From contig NZ_CP028041.1 of the NCBI RefSeq assembly GCF_005491205.1, forward strand, positions 10,495-74,494: 64,000 bases of DNA, read 5' to 3'. Source of the stretch: Nissabacter sp. SGAir0207. GTDB lineage: Bacteria; Pseudomonadota; Gammaproteobacteria; Enterobacterales; Enterobacteriaceae. The notes below the pieces were generated by a model, which saw only the letters and a program-made list of their open reading frames with translations, ran no database searches and was not told where the DNA came from. Positions 38,673 through 45,832 of the stretch are shown piece by piece; within the stretch, counting starts at the first letter, position 1; each line of letters begins with the position of its first letter. The translations under genes and the position numbers were made by a program.

Positions 38673-38758
38673 TTAGTTGGTCTTGTTACAAGAAAAGTAA
38701 AAATATTTGCCAGATTGAAACGTATTCCAACCTCTCTTAAGCACAAGATTTACCTCCT

Positions 38759-39276
38759 GGCCCCCTTCGGCTCCTGACCGGCAGGCCGGTCAGTCGTCAA
38801 GCCCCACTGCGCTAACCGGCAAGCCGGTAAGCTCCGCCGAACCCCTGCGGGTTTCGGGCCTGCCGGCTAGGGTCTGATGGCAACCCCCAGGTCAACCCCG
38901 TGCAGCTGGCTTGCGCCAGCGCGTTCACTGGCCATGCAGGCATGGCCGCTAAGGCCCGGCCCGGCGTTGCCGTTCCGGGGTGTCTGCACGTTGTGTGTCC
39001 GGTGGACTCCGTCTCACTGTGGCCCCTCGCCCCGCTGAAATCTGCCCCAACCGCGGCCCGCGTCAACCGTCCCGTCTGCACCCGTTCGCACTCGCGTTGC
39101 TCGCTTGCGCTGCGGCTTTGCCGTGCCCGTTGACCCGTGCCTTATCCGGCCGGGGCTGTTTTCGCGGTTGCGGCGAGGTTCCAAGTGAGACATCCATCCA
39201 CCTACAGGAGAACACCAACATGCAGACACACAACGTCAACGTCAACACCGCGACGAAGGAATCCAGTGAGACGGGG
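38759..39276 (+). repeat. Leading-region module copy R1 (about 520 bp, complete)
   Basis: First of four complete copies of a GC-rich module. It starts GGCCCCCTTCGG and contains a series of hairpins (ACCGGC/GCCGGT pairs, GCTGGC-TTGC-GCCAGC, GCCATGC-AG-GCATGGC), a -35-like TTGACC near 39131, then ACAGGAG and ATG 39220 with the shared leader codons. The sequence is highly conserved between copies, including untranslated parts, so selection acts on DNA or RNA structure. A single-strand (Frpo-like) promoter is inferred from its position in the leading region. Confidence 0.85.
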
Positions 39277-39552
39277 TTAACCCCCACGGGCTTTCCCATG
39301 CAGCGTATGCAGGACATCTACTACGTGATCCCCACTGGGGAGATGAGTGTGGAGCACTTTCTGGCGCTCTATACCACCGTGGTGAAAAACGGTCAGGACA
39401 CGCAATCCATCGAGGCGCTGGACGTGCCGGGGTGTCAGCGTCTGACGCTCATGAGCGATCACTGCCCGGACACGTACCAGCTGATGCTGAAAGAGGGTCG
39501 CCCCATCGCTGCCTGCGATGAGCTGGCCATGACAACCTGGCGCATCGGCTGA
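39220..39552 (+). CDS. Leading-region protein with shared leader, payload 1 (110 residues)
   Basis: The first 19 residues (MQTHNVNVNTATKESSETG) are the leader shared by modules R1, R4 and R5; R2 has a variant. The rest is unique to this copy: FPMQRMQDIYYVIPTGEMSV and onward to the end, with no family recognised and no membrane segment. AGGAG lies eight bases before the ATG. An internal start (MQRMQDIYY) cannot be excluded. It is followed after ten bases by the 141-residue gene and heads a four-gene operon. The position near oriT suggests an early-expressed function in recipients. Confidence 0.65.
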   Translation: MQTHNVNVNTATKESSETGLTPTGFPMQRMQDIYYVIPTGEMSVEHFLALYTTVVKNGQDTQSIEALDVPGCQRLTLMSDHCPDTYQLMLKEGRPIAACDELAMTTWRIG

Positions 39553-39562
39553 GGACACCATC

Positions 39563-39988
39563 ATGAAAACCTACCATCTGACATCGTTGTTTGATCGCCT
39601 GTGCCACCAGCTTCACCAGCCTGGCCTGGCGCCAGAGCAGGGCGAGGCCCTGTATCGCAAAATCCTGCGGTGGCAGGAGATCCGCGCCTGCTATCAGGAG
39701 GACGTGGGAACCGACAGGCTCAACCCCCAGGCGCGCCTGATGAAGTACCTGCTGATCGCCCGGAGCTGTGAGAACCGGCTGGAGTGGTGCCGGCTGGATG
39801 ATGCCGTCATTGAGGCGCTGGTTGAGATCAACGAGAACACTTACTACGTCGTGCGGTTCCATTGGGGCAGTGGGGGCGTGACGGCCTGCCGGTATTGTTT
39901 CAACGGCACGGGCTTTGTGTGCGGCAAACGGATAGAGGGACTGGCAACGGTGCTACGCCGCGTGAAATGGGAGGTGCGGCCATGCTGA
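39563..39988 (+). CDS. Hypothetical leading-region protein (141 residues)
   Basis: GAGGA precedes ATG 39563. Soluble, Cys-rich in the second half (CENRLEWC, CRYCFNGTGFVCG), perhaps metal-binding: the CxxC in ACRYC is followed by another Cys at FVCG. No family recognised. It is the second gene of the R1 operon and overlaps the next gene by seven bases. Confidence 0.6.
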   Translation: MKTYHLTSLFDRLCHQLHQPGLAPEQGEALYRKILRWQEIRACYQEDVGTDRLNPQARLMKYLLIARSCENRLEWCRLDDAVIEALVEINENTYYVVRFHWGSGGVTACRYCFNGTGFVCGKRIEGLATVLRRVKWEVRPC

Positions 39989-40302
39989 GCACAATTCCTC
40001 TGGCTTCACACGAGGACATCGCGGAAATAGGCCAGACCCTGACGCTTCTGGCAGGGCAACCCACCAGCAATGCCCAACGCCGGGCACTGGCTGCACAGGC
40101 ACTGCGGGCATTTGTGCACGCTGCGGACACACATGATGAGCCGGTTGAGAGCAACATCCAGGATCTGATGATTGACCTGCTGCATTTGGTAAACCACCTG
40201 GGCCTGCGTCTGGATGACCCCACCCGCGCTGAACGGCTGCTGAGCGCGTCAGGGCTGCTTTTTGAGCTGGAAGTCAACGATGAGGAGAAAAAACATGGAT
40301 AA
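39982..40302 (+). CDS. Hypothetical leading-region protein (106 residues)
   Basis: ATG 39982 lies behind GGAGG inside the end of the previous gene. It is mostly helical and acidic (QRRALAAQALRAFVHAADTH, LLHLVNHLGLRL). No family recognised. Overlaps on both sides (with 39563-39988 and 40295-40780) show tight translational coupling within the R1 operon. Confidence 0.6.
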   Translation: MLSTIPLASHEDIAEIGQTLTLLAGQPTSNAQRRALAAQALRAFVHAADTHDEPVESNIQDLMIDLLHLVNHLGLRLDDPTRAERLLSASGLLFELEVNDEEKKHG

Positions 40303-40780
40303 AGCGACGTTTAAGCAGAGCCTGGTACTGATCACGCTCGATAACGATGAACAGGGGTTGTTCCTGAACGGGACATTCATCACCTGCACAGAAGAAATGC
40401 AACTGCCTGATCTTGGTATGGTGGCCGAGCAGATAAGCAAAGCCCTCACCAAGCCATGTGTGAACCTTCACGCCCCGCGGCCAGACAATGAGGAGTGGGG
40501 CTGGCACGATGTGGAGGACATGTTGACCAGCGGCCGGGCAGTGGTCACCATTATCGTCGCCCGGCAACGAGACAGGCTGGCCATCCATTTCTGTTCACAC
40601 CGCCGGCTATGCGGGGCGGACAATGACCTGTGGTTCCCGTTGAGTGAGGCGCAGCCGTTATTTGAGCAGGTCGAACACATCCTGTGCCTGCATGGGGTGG
40701 CACATAACGTGATACGGGTGGAGCCGCTGGGACAGGGGGAGGAAAATACGGATTACAGGGTGGTGTATAACCTGCGGTAA
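40295..40780 (+). CDS. Hypothetical leading-region protein (161 residues)
   Basis: AGGAG precedes ATG 40295 within the end of the previous gene; earlier in-frame starts are unlikely. A soluble protein with DDE-like acidic patches (PRPDNEEWGWHDVEDML) and a central VVTIIVARQRDRLAIHF strand region. No family recognised. It is the last gene of the R1 operon; no strong terminator follows before the repeat area. Confidence 0.6.
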   Translation: MDKATFKQSLVLITLDNDEQGLFLNGTFITCTEEMQLPDLGMVAEQISKALTKPCVNLHAPRPDNEEWGWHDVEDMLTSGRAVVTIIVARQRDRLAIHFCSHRRLCGADNDLWFPLSEAQPLFEQVEHILCLHGVAHNVIRVEPLGQGEENTDYRVVYNLR

Positions 40781-41603
40781 GAGAAAACCGGCAAGCAGGC
40801 TTGCCGGTGCTCCCGCCCCTGCACTGTGCGACGAGTCGGGGCAACAGAGACACACACTGACCGGAGTCAACGATGCCCCGTTATCATGCCACCCGTGGCG
40901 TGGCAGGTAAAGGGGCCATGTGTCCGGGGAGGGCCTCCTGGTCGATAAAGCATAGGGGGTGATACCTGAGGGCAGATTGACCCACCAGCCGCCAGGGGCG
41001 GCCAGCCGTGCCTGCGGCACGACTGCGCTAGCGGCATGCGTCTGGGGCCACGGTGATGACGCCCATTGGGCCTATCCTGCCCGTCTGAGCCTATCTGCCG
41101 GCCTCGCCTTTCGTCGCCATGACCTGGGCAGTTTACCGCCCCATACGTCCCGGCCGCCGGGGGCGGTCAGCCGCGCCTGCGGCACGACTGCGCTAGCGGC
41201 ACGCGTCTGCGGCCACGGTGATGACGCTTATTGGGCCTATCCTGCCCGTCTGAGCCTATCTGCCTGCCTCGCCTTTCGTCGCCATGACCTGGGCAATTTA
41301 CCGCTCCATGCGTCCCGTCCGCCGGGGGCGGTCAGCCGCGCCTGCGGCACGACTGCGCTAGCGGCACGCGTCTGCGGCCACGGTGATGACGCCCATTGGG
41401 CATACCCTGCCCGTCTGAGCCTATCTGCCTGCATCGCCTTTCGTGCCCATGACCTGGCCTGCTTACCGCCCCATACGCCCGTTGCAGGGCCTGTGTTGCC
41501 CACCGTGGCGGGATGCTGTCATTGGGTCTGGCTGGGCAGGGGGTGCTCCTCGGCGGCTGTTGGGGTGACCATCTCAGGTCAACGGCCCACCCCCAAAAGG
41601 CAT
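40781..41603. other. Non-coding stretch between the R1 operon and module R2, with 165-bp tandem repeats
   Basis: About 820 GC-rich bases. The central part is the tandem array listed separately. Long frames exist on both strands (e.g. 40959-41675 +) only because the composition is GC-rich and the period is a multiple of three. They lack ribosome sites and typical protein composition, so I do not call them genes. Confidence 0.55.
41003..41490. repeat. Tandem array, three copies of a 165-bp unit
   Basis: Copies begin at 41003, 41168 and 41333 (each at CAGCCGYGCCTGCGGCAC), an exact period of 165. Each contains CGGTGATGACGC, TTGGGCCTATCCTGCCCG-type words and GCCATGACCTGG. The third copy decays after about 41450. 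There are few mismatches. 165 is 55 codons, so the + frame stays open with a 55-residue repeat, but coding is doubtful. It lies directly upstream of module R2 in the leading region. Confidence 0.9.
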
Positions 41604-42122
41604 GGCCCCCTTCGGCGCCTGACCGGCAGGCCGGCCAGTCGTCAGCCCCACTGCGCTAACCGGCTGTGCCGGTAAGCTCCGCCGAACCCCTGCGGGTTTC
41701 GGGCCTGCCGGCTAGGGTCTGATGGCAAACGGCAAGGCTCAACCCCGTGCAGCTGGCTTGCGCCAGCGCGTTCACTGGCCATGCAGGCATGGCCGCTGAT
41801 GACCGGAACGGCGTTGCCGTTCCGGGGTGCCTGCATGTTGTGCCCTCAGGGGGTGTCTGTCCCTCCGGTGCCTCGCCCCGCTGAAATCTGCCCCAACCGC
41901 GGCCCGCATCAACCGTCCCGTCTGCACCCGTTCGCACTCGCGTTGCTCGCTTGCGCTGCGGCTTTGCCGTGCCGGTTGACCCGTGCCTTATCCGGTCGGG
42001 GCATATTCGCGGTTGCGGCGAGGAACTCGGAGAGACAGACATCAACCCACGGAGGATACCAACATGCAGGCACAGAACGTCAACGTCAAAACCGCAGCGA
42101 AAAATCTAAAGAGACAGGGGGA
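41604..42122 (+). repeat. Leading-region module copy R2 (complete, most divergent)
   Basis: Same order of blocks as R1. Differences: GGCTGTGCCGG in place of GGCAAGCCGG, a short changed segment near 41838-41870, and GGGGCATATTCGCGG (also in R4) where R1 and R5 have GGGGCTGTTTTCGCGG. The leader is a variant (MQAQNVNVKTAAKNLKRQG). It is preceded by GGTCAACGGCCCACCCCCAA, which also precedes R3 and, in a modified form, R4. Confidence 0.85.
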
Positions 42123-42621
42123 AACCCCCACGTCAACACCCGCTTTCGCCCGTCATATTGGAGGCAGTATGCAAGACATGATCCCCAGCTATCACAATGC
42201 CAAAGAGCGCATCACGTGCTACACCGAGTTGGTGAAAATCACCGCCATTGAAGGCCCGGAGATTTTTCCGGGCACGAAGGCGCTGGCCCATAAGGTGACG
42301 GGCGAGCGGCTGACGCGTGACGGTGAGCCAACAGGGCACCTCCTGACGTTCCTCGCCCCGCTGGGCAGGGGGGTGGAAGGGGGGCGATTTCTTAGCCCGT
42401 GCCGCTATTACGATCATGAGCCGACCGACGTGTTCATCAACGATGTGCTGGAAGTCATCCTCGACGAGGTGACCAATGACGCCACCGGCTGCACCGAGTT
42501 CGATCTGGTTGGCTCTTGTTTTGCCATGAAGTATTTCTCCGATCCCGAGATACGCAATGATCGCCTCTGGCCTGAGTGCTACTTGAACCCGCCCTCACAG
42601 GAGGAGGACGCCTTCTTCTGA
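42064..42621 (+). CDS. Leading-region protein with variant leader, payload 2 (185 residues)
   Basis: Leader MQAQNVNVKTAAKNLKRQG joined in frame to a unique acidic protein. A second ATG at 42169, in the same frame and with GGAGG just before it, may give a shorter product starting MQDMIPSYHN, so leader and payload may be translated both together and apart. Landmarks: ERITCYTELVKITAIEGPEI, LLTFLAPLGRGVEGG and the acidic end QEEDAFF. No family recognised and no membrane segment. A weak hairpin follows near 42630-42660. Confidence 0.6.
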   Translation: MQAQNVNVKTAAKNLKRQGETPTSTPAFARHIGGSMQDMIPSYHNAKERITCYTELVKITAIEGPEIFPGTKALAHKVTGERLTRDGEPTGHLLTFLAPLGRGVEGGRFLSPCRYYDHEPTDVFINDVLEVILDEVTNDATGCTEFDLVGSCFAMKYFSDPEIRNDRLWPECYLNPPSQEEDAFF

Positions 42622-43095
42622 CTAACGCGGCGGCAGGCTTCCCCTGCCGCTGTTAACCGGTGCGCGGCCGGCGGCCGGGTGCGCGCTGCCAGCCCCTCAC
42701 GGCAGGGCCACCCGGCAAAAGAAAGGGAGCGGCTACGCCGCTCTCTTTCGCCTGCCCCGTGTGCCTTTTTACCGTAGCGGAAGGCGATGCGGCGCTCTGG
42801 AGCGGTGGCCGGGGGAGGGGGTTCTCTGTCAGGTCAAGGTCTGGCAGGTCAACGGCCCACCCCCAAAGGGCATGGCCCCCTTCGGCGCCTGACCGGCAGG
42901 CCGGCCAGTCGTCAGCCCCACTGCGCTAACCGGCTGTGCCGGTAAGCTCCGCCGAACCCCTGCGGGTTTCGGGCCTGCCGGCTAGGGTCTGATGGCGAAC
43001 GGCAAGGCTCAACCGCCACGCGCGACTTCCTGGCTTCGCCAGGCGCGCAAAGGCCGGGGACGCTACACTTAGCTCAGCCATTAACAGGAGGTGTG
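42622..43095. other. Intergenic region with strong hairpin and truncated module R3
   Basis: At about 42718-42748 GAAAGGGAGCGGC and GCCGCTCTCTTTC form a 13-bp stem with one mismatch around TAC, probably ending payload 2 transcripts. Module R3 follows, then a unique promoter-like area before the 85-residue gene. The frame at 42660-42929 is not convincing. Confidence 0.5.
42874..43014 (+). repeat. Leading-region module copy R3 (truncated, 141 bp)
   Basis: Only the first third of the module is present (GGCCCCCTTCGG to GGCAAGGCTCAACC). After that the sequence departs completely (CGCCACGCGCGACTTCC). The leader ORF is absent. Confidence 0.85.
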
Positions 43096-43353
43096 ATGAA
43101 CGTTAAGACGCTCTATGCCAACAACAGGATCGCCTTTCCAGTGGGGATTGTGCTGGCCGTGCTGGGCCACCTGTTTCTGTATACCACCCATGCCATGGCA
43201 CTGATGTATGTGCCGTGGGTCTGCTGCCTGATTGCCATGCTGTTCCACTACGGTGATCCCAAGCCGCTGATGGTGAAAAGCGGCCTGCGGGCCATGGTCA
43301 CCGCCCTGCTGGCTCTGGTCGTGTATATCACTTACGTGCTTGCTACAAGGTAA
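43096..43353 (+). CDS. Hypothetical small membrane protein (85 residues)
   Basis: AGGAGG precedes ATG 43096 (the GTG at 43093 is too close). It has three hydrophobic stretches: FPVGIVLAVLGHLFLY, MYVPWVCCLIAMLFHY and MVTALLALVVYITYV. No family recognised. It is the only leading-region gene that sits behind a truncated module and lacks the shared leader. Confidence 0.65.
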   Translation: MNVKTLYANNRIAFPVGIVLAVLGHLFLYTTHAMALMYVPWVCCLIAMLFHYGDPKPLMVKSGLRAMVTALLALVVYITYVLATR

Positions 43354-43526
43354 GCATGCCCATGGCCCTGACAGGCGTGCCCGGCGCGCCTGCTGTTTCC
43401 TGCCCATTGATTGCCCATGCTGTGTTGCGTGCCCCGTGTGATCCCTGTCCGGGCTGATGCCTGCTTGCCGGGTCGTCGTCGTGTCTGCTCAGGTCAACCG
43501 CCTGAACGGCCACCCCCAAAGGGCAT
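43354..43526. other. Short spacer before module R4
   Basis: GC-rich, ending in GGCCACCCCCAAAGGGCAT, which is shared with the fronts of R2 and R3. No gene. Confidence 0.4.
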
Positions 43527-44046
43527 GGCCCCCTTCGGCGCCTGACCGGCAGGCCGGCCAGTCGTCAGCCCCACTGCGCTAACCGGCAAGCCGGTAAGCT
43601 CCGCCGAACCCCTGCGGGTTTCGGGCCTGTCGGCTAGGGTCTGATGGCGAACGGCAAGGCTCAACCCCGTGCAGCTGGCTTGCGCCAGCGCGTTCACTGG
43701 CCATGCAGGCATGGCCGCTAAGGCCCGGCCCGGCGTTGCCGTTCCGGGGTGTCTGCACGTTGTGTGTCCGGTGGACTCCGTCTCACTGTGGCCCCTCGCC
43801 CCGCTGAAATCTGCCCCAACCGCGGCCCGCGTCAACCGTCCCGTCTGCACCCGTTCGCACTCGCGTTGCTCGCTTGCGCTGCGGCTTTGCCGTGCCGGTT
43901 GACCCGTGCCTTAACCGGTCGGGGCATATTCGCGGTTGCGGCGAGGTTCCAAGTGAGACATCCATCCACCTACAGGAGAACACCAACATGCAGACACACA
44001 ACGTCAACGTCAACACCGCGACGAAGGAATCCAGTGAGACGGGGGG
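43527..44046 (+). repeat. Leading-region module copy R4 (complete)
   Basis: Nearly identical to R1 through the hairpin blocks and the leader. GGGGCATATTCGCGG is shared with R2, so R4 looks like a mosaic of R1-like and R2-like copies. The leader frame starts at ATG 43988. Confidence 0.85.
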
Positions 44047-44077
44047 CAAACCCAGTGGCGCTGGCCGCCAAGGCTGA
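43988..44077 (+). CDS. Leader peptide with almost no payload (29 residues)
   Basis: The shared leader MQTHNVNVNTATKESSETG is followed by only ten residues (GKPSGAGRQG) and a stop. It has the same ribosome site as the longer members. It could be a decayed fusion, a regulatory leader, or evidence that the leader peptide itself is what matters. A separate gene starts 121 bases on. Confidence 0.5.
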   Translation: MQTHNVNVNTATKESSETGGKPSGAGRQG

Positions 44078-44198
44078 TTGCACGCGCCATGCGCATTGTT
44101 TGAAATTCATCCGGCGGCATAGTGTAAAGCAGGCCGCCGGGATATACTGATAGCAGGGATACAGACAGGCTGTGTCCCTGCCCGAAAAGGGTAAACCA

Positions 44199-44426
44199 AT
44201 GTCGGTCACTGACATGAATGAACTGAACATCGCCAAAATCAACGCGGAAATTGCCAAGCAGATGGCAGAAACCAGCAAGCTGATGGCAGAAACGAAAAAG
44301 CTCCATGCCGAGGCCGTTAAATATAACCGTGAAACTTTCTGGTATCCGCTGGCAATTTCCAGTGGCATCATCGGTGCGGTTGTGACGGTAACTACGCTGA
44401 TCTTTAAACTCTTGGGCGTCTTATGA
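44199..44426 (+). CDS. Hypothetical coiled-coil membrane protein (75 residues)
   Basis: Preferred start ATG 44199 (MSVTDMNELNIAKIN); AAAAGG lies ahead. A heptad-rich helix with repeated AEIAKQMAETSKLMAETKKL is followed by one C-terminal membrane helix (YPLAISSGIIGAVVTVTTLIF). This tail-anchored coiled-coil design resembles small proteins of phages and plasmids whose role is unknown. It may be the real payload of module R4. Confidence 0.65.
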   Translation: MSVTDMNELNIAKINAEIAKQMAETSKLMAETKKLHAEAVKYNRETFWYPLAISSGIIGAVVTVTTLIFKLLGVL

Positions 44427-44731
44427 TGCCGGGGGAGGGGGCGCCCCCTCCCTTATCACCGCACATCTGACCACCCTGTGCGCCGCCGCCCTCCGGTCTG
44501 TGCATGGCTGTAAGCCCGCCTAAAACACGGGCAGCCCTGCGGGCCGGGAAAAGCCGGTGCTGACGCACCGGCCTTCTCCCTTCGCCTGCGCTGATCTCCT
44601 CCTGGCTTCCTGTGCCTGCTGCTTCTCCTCCTGAGGGAATGCCCCTGACTGTGATGGTGCATCTGCCGGCGTGTTCTCCTGCGGCGGGATCGCCACTGTT
44701 CTCTTTACGGCAACAGCAACAGCCACCCCCT
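44427..44731. other. Intergenic region with a 20-bp palindrome
   Basis: GGGAGGGGGC|GCCCCCTCCC (44433-44452) is a perfect palindrome just after the coiled-coil gene, followed by TTATC; a probable terminator. The rest (44460-44730) holds no convincing gene. Confidence 0.6.
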
Positions 44732-45251
44732 GGCCCCCTTCGGCTCCTGACCGGCAGGCCGGCCAGTCGTCAAGCCCCACTCCGCTAACCGGCAAGCCGG
44801 TAAGCTCCGCCGAACCCCTGCGGGTTTCGGGCCTGCCGGCTAGGGTCTGATGGCAACTGCCAGGTCAACCCCGTGCAGCTGGCTTGCGCCAGCGCGTTCA
44901 CTGGCCATGCAGGCATGGCCGCTGAGGCCCGGCCCGGCGTTGCCGTTCCGGAGTGTCTGCATGTTGTGTGTCCGGTGGACTCCGTCTCACTGTGGCCCCT
45001 CGCCCCGCTGAAATCTGCCCCAGCCGCGGCCCGCATCAACCGTCCCGTCTGCACCCGTTCGCACTCGCGTTGCTCGCTTACGCTGCGGCTTTGCCGTGCC
45101 GGTTGACCCGTGCCTTATCCGGCCGGGGCTGTTTTCGCGGTTGCGGCGAGGTTCCAAGTGAGACATCCATCCACCTACAGGAGAACACCAACATGCAGAC
45201 ACACAACGTCAACGTCAAAACCGCGACGAAGGAATCCAGTGAGACAGGGGG
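44732..45251 (+). repeat. Leading-region module copy R5 (complete, closest to oriT)
   Basis: Almost the same as R1, including GGGGCTGTTTTCGCGG. It ends with ATG 45193 and the leader MQTHNVNVKTATKESSETG (one residue differs from R1). Of all copies it would enter the recipient first. Confidence 0.85.
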
Positions 45252-45816
45252 CAAACCCCGTTTTTATCCTTCTGCTTATGAGCCGGGAGTTTCGCTGCGT
45301 GAAGATGTCTATCAGACGCAATTTTACCTTGAGGTAGAGGGGCAATATACCTTACCGGAAGATGATTCCGAGCCGGGTTCAGGCAAACGGTACTGCTATG
45401 GCGAATGGGAGTTTGGTGCGTTTACCAGCCTGCGCGACGCCGTGCGCAAGATTGAAGCGATCTATGCCCAATGGAAAATCAGCGGGTACAAAACCGATCT
45501 GTGCCAGCTGGTTTACGGTGTTCCAGATGGTCACTCTGGACGCTTTGCGCCTGAATTCGTGCGCATCCTTGACCGCCATAACGATCTGGCGCTGGGCGCG
45601 GTGATTGATCAGGAGGTGCAATGGGTTACCCCAGTGGCGACGCTGCGCGATTTTGTCGAGGTGATGAATAAAGTCGACTCTTTAAATTACGGCTGGCCTG
45701 AAACACGTCAGGAAAAAATACTTGGGCTTTCTCTAATCCATTCGCGTTACTGGAAACATGAAGAAGTCAACGCCCTTATTAACCGCACGGCATCACCCGC
45801 CTCTAACGTTTTCTAA
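45193..45816 (+). CDS. Leading-region protein with shared leader, payload 3 (207 residues)
   Basis: The leader is joined in frame to a unique soluble protein: RFYPSAYEPGVSLREDVYQT, YCYGEWEFGAFTSLRDAVRK and onward to TASPASNVF. No family recognised. The payload DNA is less GC-rich than the module, suggesting that an older gene was joined to the leader. Sixteen bases later the DUF932 gene starts, so both are probably one transcript. A role in overcoming recipient defences is a guess from location. Confidence 0.65.
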   Translation: MQTHNVNVKTATKESSETGGKPRFYPSAYEPGVSLREDVYQTQFYLEVEGQYTLPEDDSEPGSGKRYCYGEWEFGAFTSLRDAVRKIEAIYAQWKISGYKTDLCQLVYGVPDGHSGRFAPEFVRILDRHNDLALGAVIDQEVQWVTPVATLRDFVEVMNKVDSLNYGWPETRQEKILGLSLIHSRYWKHEEVNALINRTASPASNVF

Positions 45817-45832
45817 CTCAGGAGAAAGTATC

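Noticed and set aside
38980..39219. In-frame extension of payload 1 upstream of the shared leader (also 44953-45192 in R5)
   Set aside because: The extension lies in the structured module. It is open only because of high GC content, and the good ribosome site is at the leader ATG.
41003..41490. CRISPR array
   Set aside because: Repeats are 165 bp, directly adjacent and without unique spacers; no cas genes are present.
40959..41675. 238-residue frame with three 55-residue repeats
   Set aside because: It follows from a 165-bp tandem DNA repeat in GC-rich sequence. There is no ribosome site, the composition is odd, and the opposite strand is open as well.
38759..45251. Insertion sequences or transposon ends as explanation of the repeated modules
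   Set aside because: No transposase, no target duplications, all copies in the same orientation, and each ends in a ribosome site and start codon. This is not the pattern of mobile elements.
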